Source: an uncultured Acidobacteriota bacterium
GTDB taxonomy: Bacteria > Acidobacteriota > Blastocatellia > Pyrinomonadales > Pyrinomonadaceae
Direction: 5' to 3'
NCBI GenBank assembly: GCA_937859595.1
Contig: CALMAH010000012.1
Location: 1 to 64,000 of the forward strand
DNA: 64,000 nucleotides
Below are positions 1-8,514 of the stretch, piece by piece. The position numbers and the translations under genes are program-made. Below the pieces are notes generated by a model that was not told where the DNA came from, searched no databases, and worked only from the letters and a program-made list of their open reading frames with translations. Every line of letters starts with the position of its first letter. Position 1 is the stretch's first letter.

Positions 1-3
1 CAT

Positions 4-38
4 GGTAATTATGTCTCCTCATATTGTCATAATTACCC
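4..38. repeat. Perfect 10-bp inverted repeat at window edge
   Basis: GGTAATTATG and CATAATTACC form a 10-bp perfect dyad around a short loop. There is no clear U-tract on either side, so it may be a terminator of a gene outside the window or the end of a mobile piece. It lies in the part of the window that looks horizontally acquired. Confidence 0.4.
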
Positions 39-204
39 GGCTTCCTCTATTTTAATTCAGTATCTTTTTTCGGGAGGACGTCAATTTGACTTATTCGCTC
101 GAATAGGAGATTTCGCACTCACGATCACGGCCTGGAAACGTTACAACATGGGATAAGTCCTTTGAAAAAAGCGATTTACAAATGGTAGCATTTTGAAACT
201 GTAA

Positions 205-1341
205 GTGTTGGGGGCCTTCGATCCGTTAATTCTGAGCCTTTACGACCGCCAAATTCGGGTGATCAAAAGCGTTTACTCAACGACCCCCTTGTCCACCGGC
301 TCTCGCTTCAACTCTTTTTCATATCTCCTAATTCCCTCAATATGTCGCGACTCTTGTGTACGGATGGATTTCACCGCTTTATCTACTTTCAAGTATAATC
401 CGAGCTCTATGCAGGCCCGAAAGTGTTCTATCATTTTCCCTCATAATGAATCGATCGGCACAGTATTCGTATTTCCTTCGGAAACGTACTATCCGGTGTT
501 CGCGTCGTTTTCAGACAAACTGCGAACCTATTCACTTGAGGATTTCTGGGAAATTGAGGAGATCAAGGACGTTAAGGGTGAAATTCTCGTTCGGGCCGAC
601 GACTCAGTTGTTCTTACCATAAGCGATAAGAAACGGTTGTCTTTGCTTTCCGCTTTGGACGCCGCAAGTCTTGACGGATTGTATATCGCAAATTCTGTAG
701 AAGTACCGGTCATTCCATATTTCAGTCATCTTGTGCGATTACGGCATCTGGGCCTCTCAAAACACTGCGGAACAGATGAAACGCTTTCATACGCTTCAAA
801 TTTATACCGCCTTACGCATCTGTTTTTGAACTACTCTATCAACGTCACAGATCGCGGTTTGGAATACCTGTCCGACGAAGCCCCTATCTCACATCTCGCA
901 CTTTTAGGCACTTCCGTTACGGGCAGGTGCCTGGCCAGGTTTGCTGAACGATCGACTCTTCAGTGGTTGGATCTGTACCGCTCTGATGCCGTGACCGTCG
1001 ATGGGTTGTCCGGTCTTGCATCGCTTACGTCCCTTACGCATGTGACGCTTGGCCCAAAGAACGTTACCGATGATACGCTATCGTTCCTCTCGCCTTTGAC
1101 CCGGCTCCAATGTCTTTGTATCAGTGGTACTGACATCACAGATAAGGGGATCGCTCATCTCTCAACACTTCGCTCGCTTAAATACCTCGACCTTGCTGAT
1201 TGTGCGATTTCCGATCGCAGTTTGCCGGTACTTTCGGAACTCACTTCCTTGAAAGAGTTGTTCGTGAATGAGACGCGTATAACATCGGATGGCGTGGAGG
1301 AACTGAGATCCGTACTCCCGTTCTGTGAAATATTCATTTGA
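205..1341 (+). CDS. Leucine-rich repeat protein
   Basis: A 378-residue protein of unknown role. From about residue 170 to the end it carries tandem repeats of roughly 24 residues with the pattern LxxLxxLxLxxTxITDxGL, seen clearly around residues 285-350 (for example ITDKGIAHLSTLRSLKYLDL). This is the bacterial LRR type common in Planctomycetes and environmental bacteria, used for protein binding. The first 165 residues match nothing I recognise, and there is no signal peptide or membrane segment. The start is uncertain: GTG at 205 gives the longest frame and no good ribosome-binding site is visible; ATG at 364 is an alternative. The gene looks more AT-rich than the core genes further right and lies left of the tRNA-Thr attachment site, so it is probably island cargo. 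Confidence 0.65.
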   Translation: MLGAFDPLILSLYDRQIRVIKSVYSTTPLSTGSRFNSFSYLLIPSICRDSCVRMDFTALSTFKYNPSSMQARKCSIIFPHNESIGTVFVFPSETYYPVFASFSDKLRTYSLEDFWEIEEIKDVKGEILVRADDSVVLTISDKKRLSLLSALDAASLDGLYIANSVEVPVIPYFSHLVRLRHLGLSKHCGTDETLSYASNLYRLTHLFLNYSINVTDRGLEYLSDEAPISHLALLGTSVTGRCLARFAERSTLQWLDLYRSDAVTVDGLSGLASLTSLTHVTLGPKNVTDDTLSFLSPLTRLQCLCISGTDITDKGIAHLSTLRSLKYLDLADCAISDRSLPVLSELTSLKELFVNETRITSDGVEELRSVLPFCEIFI

Positions 1342-1387
1342 TCGGGCATACCCTGCACATGAGGGCAAGCCGCCTGGAAAAAACTAA

Positions 1388-1779
1388 AATAAATCGGAGC
1401 AGTTTCAGCACAACGATCACCGCCTATTGCTTCGATTCCTAGGGGAAAACAGCAAGCACTTCAACGAGGCTCGTGAACGGCTTGGAAAATAGGCAGACGA
1501 TATGGTGTTTCCGCCAAAAAGCAGCTTCGTGATACAAAAGAACAGCTAAAGGCACAGAGGCGTCTTGCACGTCAGGCGGTCACGCTCGAAGAACAGCATC
1601 AAATCCAGGAGAAATTCCATTCCCTCGAAGCTCGTCAACGCAAACAGTGTCAGGCGGTCTTTGATGTCGAAGTCGAGATCATCGAAAAGCGTGACATCCT
1701 GATCGACAAGCTTGAAAAGCAGCTAGCTCAGCAAGCAGAAACGGAAACACTCTTCACGATCTGTTGGAAGACTGACTGA
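1388..1779 (+). pseudogene. Decayed C-terminal end of a SNF2-type defence helicase
   Basis: Only the last roughly 130 codons survive, in two frames. The first piece (1388-1489) ends in HFNEARERLGK followed by TAG at 1490-1492, where relatives have Trp (TGG). Reading on gives ADDMVF, then a frameshift near 1507-1513, after which the frame 1501-1779 continues with a charged coiled coil (KKQLRDTKEQLKAQRRLARQ) and finishes with ETETLFTICW before TGA at 1777. The coiled coil and a TETLFTIRW-like ending are what I recall from large SNF2-family helicases found in phage-defence loci such as DISARM-like systems. The family match is from memory; the nonsense codon and frameshift are directly visible. 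There is no upstream remnant of the ATPase domains in the window. Confidence 0.6.
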
Positions 1780-2347
1780 TTTGGATCTTTCTCCACCAGG
1801 TGATTCCAAAACGAGTTTGTGGGTCGCCATCAGTAAGCATTGGCTTTCGATCCGCCTTGCCACAATTTTGCGATCTACCGAACCGTTAACTTGCGATTGG
1901 CCGAACCAAGTATTTACAATCAGCCGAATGCCTGAGCCCACGATCTACCCCCGTTTTATGGCCGCCTTGCTTGAAGAAGCTCTCGACCCCCTTCGCCCGC
2001 GCATTCAGTCGGGCTCTACCATCATGGGATGTGGCGGACAAGAGCGGGACGGGGCGCAACGTACTTAATTTTTCACTCGAACAGGACGCGGGGCGAGGAG
2101 GGGATTGATCGTGAGCACTTTGCTGATCGAAGTTCAGGATCACGTTGGAGACGAGGGTTCGACGATCATCTTCACGCGGTTGCCACATCATGGATCGTCT
2201 CGCACGATATTGTGCCATCCCCACACCGCACTTGGTGCAACTTTGGTGCAACAAATGGGCAAAAACTATTCAAACTTAGACAAACGGCAAGAAAGGCAAA
2301 CCTAACAAAACACTAGTCCCGGCTACCCATCCAAATCCCAGTGGAAC
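1780..2347. other. Non-coding stretch at the island end
   Basis: No convincing gene is visible here. Short open frames exist on both strands (for example 2105-2305 plus) but none has a recognisable domain, a ribosome-binding site or a composition typical of protein. The stretch links the helicase remnant to the tRNA-Thr fragment, as expected for decayed island DNA. Confidence 0.5.
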
Positions 2348-2393
<46 letters not shown>

Positions 2394-2510
2394 TTTTTTC
2401 GATCTCGCCGAATTTATCACCTTGTCGGCCTTCGGGCTTCGCTTGTTACTCCGATCATTTAGAGTTGGCTGAATTGGCCAGGGAATTGAAGGTATAGGCA
2501 AGATCAATAT

Positions 2511-2566
2511 GTAGTCCCGCATCGGTGGGACATACTGCCCCGGCAACCCACGGCTACAGGCTGTGT
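2511..2566. repeat. REP-like palindromic element
   Basis: GTCCC-N8-GGGAC (2514-2531) is followed by CCCCGGCAACCCACGGCTACAGG, a layout reminiscent of REP-type elements dispersed in acidobacterial genomes. Only one copy is visible in this window, so its dispersed nature is an inference. Confidence 0.35.
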
Positions 2567-2652
2567 TAAGTAGATCAAGGGAGGCTGTTCTGACGATCGG
2601 CTAAACCTGAGACTCGAAGTAGGAGATCTCTTGAGACTATCAGACCGCAAAG

Positions 2653-3138
2653 CTATTCAAGAGTGTCGGTCGCGGATGAGACATGCGGTTTTAGGTTATT
2701 TCGGGTGATCACGCGGGCACAGCCGTTCCAACGGAGGATAGATTCATCATTACCGGCGGGGCGGATGGCCTCAGCCTTTTCGAACCAATCCATGGCAGTG
2801 GCGAAAAGTTCATATGCCTGAAGCCCACCTTTAGCGAGCGTCGCCTTTGCTCGGCGTTCGTAAACGATGCCTGTGTAATATGCCCGCTGATACTCATTTG
2901 TTAACTTCGACAGATACTCCGTGTAGTGGGTATCGCCTACCGCGTAATCCTTGCCAAACCGGTCGCTCATCGCCAAAACGATCATCTTAAGAGCTTCCTG
3001 GTTGTCGGGTTCGACCGCCAGAATATCAAGACAAATGCTCTCAGCCGCGCCGGGTTCGTTGAGCAGGCGGTAGCGGTTTGCCTTTTCGAGGGCGGCGGGG
3101 ATCGCTTCGGGCGATAGTGGTTTTAGTTCGAACGTCAT
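2653..3138 (-). CDS. TPR-like protein, last gene of the Sdh operon
   Basis: A 161-residue soluble protein. Residues 10-60 read as TPR-like helices (PAALEKANRYRLLNEPGAAE, then LDILAVEPDNQEALKMIVL), and a further pair of helices at about 85-130 fits another repeat (QAYELFATAMDWFEKAEAIRPAG). There is no signal peptide or membrane segment. Its start codon overlaps the sdhB stop (positions 3135-3138), so the two are translationally coupled. The context suggests a role in assembly or maintenance of the dehydrogenase, but this is inference; no biochemical function is recognisable. Confidence 0.85.
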   Translation of the reverse strand: MTFELKPLSPEAIPAALEKANRYRLLNEPGAAESICLDILAVEPDNQEALKMIVLAMSDRFGKDYAVGDTHYTEYLSKLTNEYQRAYYTGIVYERRAKATLAKGGLQAYELFATAMDWFEKAEAIRPAGNDESILRWNGCARVITRNNLKPHVSSATDTLE

Positions 3139-3878
3139 TTTTTCCTAAATATCTTCACCAATTTCCGTAATGGATCGTAGTGTTCATCGACCACGCGTTC
3201 TTTCAACGGAATAATAGCATTATCAGTGATGGTGATGTGTTCGGGGCAGACCTTTGTGCAGCATTTTGTGATGTTGCAGTAGCCGATGCCGAATTCGTCC
3301 TTTAGTTCATCGATGCGGTTCTCTGTGTCGAGGGGATGCATTTCGAGCGCGGCGGTGTAAACGAGAAAGCGCGGCCCCATGAACTCATCGTGTTTGGTGT
3401 GGTCGCGGAGGACGTGGCAGACATCCTGGCAGAGATAGCATTCGATGCATTTGCGAAATTCCTGAACGCGGTCAATGTCTGACTGCTGCATTCGCCAGGT
3501 GCCGTCCTCGGCGTCGGGCGGGCGCGGCTTGAATTTCTTGATGCGTTTCTTGACCTCGTAGTTCCAACTAACGTCGCTGATGAGATCTTTGATCGGCGGG
3601 AAAGCACGCATCGGCTCGATGGTAACGGGCTTTGTGGTGTCGATGGTGTCTAGCCGCGTCATGCACATCAGCTGCGGCTTTCCGTTGATCTCCGCCGAGC
3701 ACGAACCGCATTTGCCAGCCTTGCAGTTCCAGCGACAGGCGAGATCGGGGGCGGATTCGGCCTGTATCTGATGGACGGCATCAAGCACGACCATGCCCTC
3801 GGACACCTCGGTCTCGTAATCGACCAGTTCTCCGCCCTCGCGACCGCCGCGTCTAATACTAAAAGTTGCTTGAGTCAT
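3135..3878 (-). CDS. sdhB: Succinate dehydrogenase iron-sulfur subunit
   Basis: The 247-residue electron-transfer subunit of complex II, linking SdhA flavin to the membrane quinone site. Cysteines for the [2Fe-2S] cluster are C52, C57, C60 and C72 (CKAGKCGSC motif); C144, C147, C150 and C154 form the CxxCxxCxxxC set for the [4Fe-4S] cluster; C201, C207 and C211 (with C206 adjacent) serve the third cluster. The sequence is of the type found with mycobacterial Sdh1 rather than E. coli SdhB. It lies 142 bp downstream of sdhA, separated by a dyad repeat, and overlaps the TPR gene by 4 bp. Confidence 0.95.
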   Translation of the reverse strand: MTQATFSIRRGGREGGELVDYETEVSEGMVVLDAVHQIQAESAPDLACRWNCKAGKCGSCSAEINGKPQLMCMTRLDTIDTTKPVTIEPMRAFPPIKDLISDVSWNYEVKKRIKKFKPRPPDAEDGTWRMQQSDIDRVQEFRKCIECYLCQDVCHVLRDHTKHDEFMGPRFLVYTAALEMHPLDTENRIDELKDEFGIGYCNITKCCTKVCPEHITITDNAIIPLKERVVDEHYDPLRKLVKIFRKK

Positions 3879-3893
3879 TTTCTTTACGAAATA

Positions 3894-4014
3894 TTAGCCA
3901 CGAATTACACGAATGTCACGAATCAGGGATCGTCTTCTGTTAAACACCCTCGTTGATCCGAGAAATCTTGGCATCAAAAAAGATCATTTGTGTAATTCGT
4001 GTGATTAGTGGCAA
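3894..4014. repeat. Imperfect inverted-repeat element between sdhA and sdhB
   Basis: The left arm TTAGCCACGAATTACACGAA and the right arm GTGTAATTCGTGTGATTAGTGGC are near-complementary and flank about 70 bp. Short CACGAAT/ATTCGTG units recur within the arms. This type of CCACGAATTACACGAA repeat is widespread in some bacterial genomes and resembles a MITE or REP-like insertion. It occupies nearly all of the sdhA-sdhB gap, and its transcript could fold into a long hairpin within the operon mRNA. Confidence 0.6.
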
Positions 4015-4020
4015 AAACTC

Positions 4021-5832
4021 CTATCCCATCTCTTCGATCACTTGTTTCAACTCATCGGGCATTTCGGGGATCGGGGTTTGGGTGATCTGCATTTGCCCGT
4101 CCGCGTCCTGTTTGACCGCTACGTTCTTTTTGCCCCATTCGGGGTCTTTCTCGGGGAAATCATCGCGGAACTGTCCGCCGCGGCTTTCTTTGCGTTCGAT
4201 GGCGGAGCGGGTTATCGCTTCGCTCACGATCAGCAGGTTCTTCAGGTCGAGAGCCGTATGCCAGCCGGGGTTGAAATCGATGTTGCCGGGAACGAATGCA
4301 TTTTCAGCACGCTGTTTCAGTTCTTCAAGCCGGGCGAGGGCCTCTTGCATCTCGCTTTCGGTGCGAACGATGCCGACGAGATCCTGCATCATTCCCTGCA
4401 GGTCGTGTTGGACGGCGAAGGGGTTCTCGCCGCCTTCGCGTTCAAACGGCTCGAGAGCACGTTTGGCCTCGGCCTCGATCTGAGCCGGGTCGATGGTGCC
4501 GTGGCCGTTCTCCTTCGCAAACTGCGCGGCATACTCGCCTGCACGTTTGCCAAAGACGATCAGGTCTGACAACGAGTTGCCTCCGAGACGGTTCGCGCCG
4601 TTGATGCCGGAGGCACATTCACCCGCAGCGTAAAGCCCCGGCAGGGTCGCGGCCTGAGTATCAGCATCGACGCGAATGCCGCCCATTATATAGTGCGTTG
4701 TTGGCCCGACCTCCATCGGCGTGGTCGTGATGTCGAGATTGGCAAGCTGCATAAACTGGTGATACATAGAGGGCAGCTTGCGCTTTATGTGTTCGGCGGC
4801 GTTCGGCAGCTTTTCTTTTATCCAGGCAATATCAAGAAAAACGCCACCATGCGGCGACCCTCTGCCCTCGCGCACCTCACGGACAATGCAACGTGCGACG
4901 TGATCGCGTGTAAGTAGCTCGGGCGGGCGATTGGCATTCTTATCACCCTGCGTATAACGCCAGCCTTCTTCAGGGTCTTTGGCGGTCTGATCTTTGTAAT
5001 TGTCCGGGATATCGCCAAACATGAACCGCTCGCCCTTGTTGTTTTTCAAAATGCCGCCTTCTCCTCGCACGCCTTCGGTAACGAGGATGCCGCGGACACT
5101 GGGAGGCCATACCATACCCGTCGGGTGAAACTGGATGAACTCCATGTCAATGAGTTCGGCACCGGCGTCATAGGCGAGCGCGTGGCCGTCGCCGGTTCCC
5201 TCCCAGCTATTGGATGTGATCTTGTATGCGCGGCCGACGCCGCCAGTTGCCAGGATCAAGGCTTTCGACTTAAAGACACGAAAGCGGCCGTGTTCACGCT
5301 CATAAGCGAAACAGCCGACAACTCGGCCACCGTCCTTTAGAAGCGAGATAACGGTTACCTCCATATGGACATCGATGCCCTGATGAACGCCGTGATCTTG
5401 CAGAGTTCGGATGAGCTCAAGACCGGTGCGGTCGCCTACGTGGGCGAGACGCGGGTAACGGTGCCCGCCGAAATTTCGCTGCAGTATCTTGCCGTCTTTT
5501 GTGCGGTCGAAAACGGCTCCCCATGCCTCGAGTTCGCGGACGCGGTCGGGGGCCTCTTTTGCGTGCAGCTCGGCCATACGCCAGTTGTTGACGTATTGGC
5601 CGCCGCGCATCGTGTCAGAGAAATGGACCTTCCAATTGTCGCGATCGTCGACGTTGCCCATCGCCGCTGCCATCCCGCCCTCGGCCATTACCGTATGGGC
5701 TTTGCCCAGCAGCGATTTGCAGATCAGTCCAACGCTAACGCCCGCCGCGCTGGCCTCGATCGCCGCACGCAACCCCGCCCCACCGGCACCAATGACGAGA
5801 ACGTCGTGTTCAAATGTTGTGTATTCAACCAT
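4021..5832 (-). CDS. sdhA: Succinate dehydrogenase flavoprotein subunit
   Basis: The 603-residue catalytic subunit oxidising succinate to fumarate in the TCA cycle. The N-terminus has the FAD dinucleotide fold VIGAGGAGLRAA (13-24). H46 in the KAHTVMAEGG motif is the position of the covalent FAD linkage. QFHPTG and TEGVRGEGG carry the substrate-binding and proton-shuttle residues, and GPTTHYIMGGI is also present. The C-terminal helical domain is complete. Its length and sequence type resemble the mycobacterial Sdh1 flavoprotein. It lies downstream of the VOC and anchor genes on the same strand. Confidence 0.96.
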   Translation of the reverse strand: MVEYTTFEHDVLVIGAGGAGLRAAIEASAAGVSVGLICKSLLGKAHTVMAEGGMAAAMGNVDDRDNWKVHFSDTMRGGQYVNNWRMAELHAKEAPDRVRELEAWGAVFDRTKDGKILQRNFGGHRYPRLAHVGDRTGLELIRTLQDHGVHQGIDVHMEVTVISLLKDGGRVVGCFAYEREHGRFRVFKSKALILATGGVGRAYKITSNSWEGTGDGHALAYDAGAELIDMEFIQFHPTGMVWPPSVRGILVTEGVRGEGGILKNNKGERFMFGDIPDNYKDQTAKDPEEGWRYTQGDKNANRPPELLTRDHVARCIVREVREGRGSPHGGVFLDIAWIKEKLPNAAEHIKRKLPSMYHQFMQLANLDITTTPMEVGPTTHYIMGGIRVDADTQAATLPGLYAAGECASGINGANRLGGNSLSDLIVFGKRAGEYAAQFAKENGHGTIDPAQIEAEAKRALEPFEREGGENPFAVQHDLQGMMQDLVGIVRTESEMQEALARLEELKQRAENAFVPGNIDFNPGWHTALDLKNLLIVSEAITRSAIERKESRGGQFRDDFPEKDPEWGKKNVAVKQDADGQMQITQTPIPEMPDELKQVIEEMG

Positions 5833-5840
5833 CAGAAAAT

Positions 5841-5870
5841 TTCACCGCAGAGACGCGGAGACGCCGAGAA
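5841..5870. repeat. CACCGCAGAGACGCGGAGA-type dispersed repeat
   Basis: TTCACCGCAGAGACGCGGAG followed by ACGCCGAGAA sits immediately upstream of sdhA. GCAGAGACGCGGAGACGC-style repeats are known as dispersed intergenic elements in several phyla. Only this clear copy is seen here; a degenerate relative may be at 36374-36400 between purE and purK. Confidence 0.45.
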
Positions 5871-5911
5871 CTCAAAACGGCCAAAGCCTTGCCTTTGTGC
5901 GAAACCAGAAA

Positions 5912-6298
5912 CTATCCAGCGGGCTGGTTGGTCTGACGAGACGGTGCCTCCTGACCAAACGTTACCCAGAAGCGATTGGGGTCGCGGATTATAAATTCCC
6001 GCATTCCATAGAATGTGTTGTCAATTTCTCCGACAACCTCAGCACGCTCCTTAAGCTGAATGTATAAGTCATCAATGTTCTCAACGTAAACGTAGAGATC
6101 GACTTCTCGACGATCACTTGAGCTTGATCGTCCGCCGGCGTTGAACATTAGTTCACTAGTGCCGAGCGACAACATCGCCCAATTCAACTCGCCTTCGTCA
6201 TCAAACGAATCGGTAACCGTGAATCCTATATCCTTGTACCAATCAACAGTCTTCTGAACGTCAGGCACGTGAATCATCGGCCCTACCTTTTTGACCAT
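5912..6298 (-). CDS. VOC-superfamily (glyoxalase/bleomycin-resistance-like) protein
   Basis: About 128 residues with one vicinal-oxygen-chelate fold: a beta-alpha-beta start (MIHVPDVQKTVDWYKDIGF), a central acidic strand region and the closing IRDPNRFWVTFGQ. ATG at 6298 is chosen because AAGGAG lies 7 nt upstream; the longer frame to 6316 would put this site inside the gene. The substrate is unknown; VOC proteins include dioxygenases, lyases, isomerases and resistance proteins. It sits between the sdh anchor gene and sdhA on the same strand, which is unusual and suggests co-transcription, although a functional link is not established. Confidence 0.85.
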   Translation of the reverse strand: MVKKVGPMIHVPDVQKTVDWYKDIGFTVTDSFDDEGELNWAMLSLGTSELMFNAGGRSSSSDRREVDLYVYVENIDDLYIQLKERAEVVGEIDNTFYGMREFIIRDPNRFWVTFGQEAPSRQTNQPAG

Positions 6299-6372
6299 GT
6301 CCGATCTCCTTCGCAATTCGATACAAAGTAGAGAAGAGTACCCCTTAAGCGGGGGCCCAGGCGGCTGTGCTG

Positions 6373-7173
6373 TTAAAAAATCCTATAGTCCGTTATCACA
6401 CCCATCGAACACATCCGCACGTAGAAATCCGAGAACCCTACCCAAAACAGCGACATCCACGCGAACAACATATGTCGCCGATTCAATTTGCTAACCCAGT
6501 TCCAAAGTCCTTGTCGCACAGGCTTGTCGGACATCACATCACAGCCGCCGCCGACCAGGTGTCGCAAGCTATGGCAACCGAATGTGTAGCCGGCGAGCAG
6601 AATAACGTTTACGGTCAGAACGATCGTCCCGACGCCTATGCCGAAACCGTCAGAAAACTGGGTGGCAAGTATCGCGTCGTAAGAAAGGATAACGATAAAG
6701 ATCAGTGCCACGTAGAGAAAATAGCGATGAACGTTTTGCAGAATAAGCGGAAATCTTCGCTCGCCGCGGTAATTGTGTCTCGGTTCGCCGACGGCACACG
6801 CGGGCGGATCGGCCCAAAATGCCTTGTAATACGCTCCGCGATAGTAATAACAGGTAAAACGAAATCCTCCGGGTGCCCATAAGATAAGCAACGCTGGCGT
6901 CAGCGGCAGCCAGTTGGGCATCCACGCTGGCCACAGGCCGAACCAGGAATGCCCCGAAAGCGCTTGACCCTGCGCCTCGAATATCAGCGGTGAATAAAAT
7001 GGCGAAAGGTAGGGGCCGTAAGTGTAATGGACGCCTTGAAGTGCGGCCCAGGTTGAATAAACGATGAATGCGCCAAAACCGAGAAAGGTCAGCAGAGGCG
7101 TAACCCACCAAAGATCGGTTCGGGCGGTCTCGCCGAATCCTCGGCGTGTGATCGTGACCAGGTTTGTTGCCAT
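6373..7173 (-). CDS. Succinate dehydrogenase membrane anchor, Sdh1 type
   Basis: A 266-residue membrane protein with about five hydrophobic segments (24-45, 90-105, 145-170, 178-198, 235-252). It resembles the anchor of mycobacterial Sdh1 (Rv0249c type) from memory: FRFTCYYYRGAYYKAFW, PPACAVGEPRH, GERRFPLILQNVHRYF and GCHSLRHLVGGG are shared blocks. That subunit has been reported to hold a membrane-embedded Rieske-like [2Fe-2S] centre. Candidate ligands here are C108, C126, H133, H149, C200, H201, H205 and C211; which ones bind metal cannot be told from sequence. The start is ATG at 7173 (AGGAGG about 12 nt upstream) rather than the upstream TTG at 7182. It is the first gene of the operon. 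Confidence 0.9.
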   Translation of the reverse strand: MATNLVTITRRGFGETARTDLWWVTPLLTFLGFGAFIVYSTWAALQGVHYTYGPYLSPFYSPLIFEAQGQALSGHSWFGLWPAWMPNWLPLTPALLILWAPGGFRFTCYYYRGAYYKAFWADPPACAVGEPRHNYRGERRFPLILQNVHRYFLYVALIFIVILSYDAILATQFSDGFGIGVGTIVLTVNVILLAGYTFGCHSLRHLVGGGCDVMSDKPVRQGLWNWVSKLNRRHMLFAWMSLFWVGFSDFYVRMCSMGVITDYRIF

Positions 7174-7380
7174 CCGGTTCAATCCCCTCCTGTCGATTCA
7201 ATGCTAATTTGTCGTCCTTGTGCCCCAGTGCTGAAGGCTCGATGCCCGATCGGCCGATGTTGGCCCCGGGCCTGGATATGAAGAAACACGTAAGTTTTAC
7301 CCGCAATCTGTGGCCAAGTCAAGCATCAGCCCCCGGACTTATTCTCCTTTTCCTGCCGTTCTTGACGTTCGGTTCGTTTT

Positions 7381-7411
7381 CAAAAAGCGAAAGACGGCCG
7401 CTTCGGCCGCC
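7381..7411 (-). terminator. Rho-independent terminator of the META-domain gene
   Basis: On the minus strand GGCGGCCG-AAG-CGGCCGTC folds into an 8-bp stem with a three-base loop, followed by TTTCGCTTTTTG. It lies just downstream of the stop at 7437. Confidence 0.75.
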
Positions 7412-7436
7412 TTAACATCATTGCGATCATTTTCGA

Positions 7437-8219
7437 TCAGTCGAGGTCAGATCCCCTGAACACCAACACGGCGACGTTGTCCTCATAAAGCGTTAGCTTA
7501 TCTTCGAAGATCTCGAATCGGTTCGCTTGTTGCAATCCATCAAGCATGCCCCTCTCGATCGACATACTTTCGTCCTCGATGCAAGCTCGGAGCGTTTGAA
7601 TAGGCATTGAAAGCTTGAACACTCCCTTGCTCGCCGAATAGTTTCCGCCGAAGACATTGCAGCTAGTATTGCCGCCAGCCCCTTCGTCGGGACCGCGAAA
7701 CACTATAAAGGCCTGATACTGGGCAGACCCGATCGGCTGTCCCTTTATCGATTCCAAAAGCCATTTCCTGCTTTCAAGCGTTATGCCTACGACCGACGTG
7801 TCATCCGTTTCAATCGACGTACCTGCAAACTTGAGGACTGCCCGATTTCCTGCCAAAAGCGTAAGGTTGTCGCCCCGTTGACGAAACCGCGATACGCTTT
7901 TCAAAGTGTCAAGAAACTCCGACTCGGCCTCCATCAGCCCGTCGCAGAACATCCGCGTTGTGCCGATGCCCGAGAACCGCATCGTACTGCGAGCGATACG
8001 TACCCCTCCGAACATTCGATTACATCCGGCATTTCCACTTACGTTCCGTCTGTCCTCAGTAAATTCCACATAGGCTCGGGTCGGGCCGGCCGCCTCGCCG
8101 TTCATCTCTACCAGGGCCCATTTATACCCGGCTACTCCACTTGTCTGGGCCGTGGCAGTTACCGCTACCAGACTCGCAAAAGTAAACGCTACCAAAAATC
8201 TCGTCATTGTCTTTGTCAT
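7437..8219 (-). CDS. Secreted protein with two META (HslJ-like) domains
   Basis: 260 residues. An N-terminal signal peptide (about 1-24, hydrophobic core FLVAFTFASLVAVTATA) is followed by two META/DUF306 domains at about 30-130 and 145-258. Each has the family hallmark around a cysteine: GNAGCNRMFGG in the first and GNTSCNVFGGNY in the second. META domains occur in HslJ, linked to novobiocin resistance and heat shock, and in many lipoproteins of unclear function. No lipobox is seen, so the product is probably periplasmic. The gene is monocistronic: a terminator follows and a divergent gene lies upstream. Confidence 0.85.
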   Translation of the reverse strand: MTKTMTRFLVAFTFASLVAVTATAQTSGVAGYKWALVEMNGEAAGPTRAYVEFTEDRRNVSGNAGCNRMFGGVRIARSTMRFSGIGTTRMFCDGLMEAESEFLDTLKSVSRFRQRGDNLTLLAGNRAVLKFAGTSIETDDTSVVGITLESRKWLLESIKGQPIGSAQYQAFIVFRGPDEGAGGNTSCNVFGGNYSASKGVFKLSMPIQTLRACIEDESMSIERGMLDGLQQANRFEIFEDKLTLYEDNVAVLVFRGSDLD

Positions 8220-8514
8220 CTGTATTTGCTCCCTTCGCTCGTATTAGCTTTTGTAGAGGTTTGGCCGCGAGCCCCGCGCAAACCCGTCCACGTTATGAAC
8301 GTTCACAACCTAACGTTCTTGCACCTTTGAGACAGATCGGGTGTTAAAGCGATTCACAAACCTATTGCCGGTCAGTGTATAATGGTGTCAGGTCATTGGT
8401 CGTTTTCTTTGTAAATTTTACAACTGTTCTCTCCCGAAATGCATCTTCTTTCGCGGATCAGCAAAAACGCGGCTGATCGGCACACCGTTTATGCAGCCCA
8501 AACCGAGGAATCTG

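Noticed and set aside
2105..2305. 66-codon frame next to the tRNA-Thr fragment, considered as an integrase tail
   Set aside because: No integrase motif; probably chance frame in decayed DNA.
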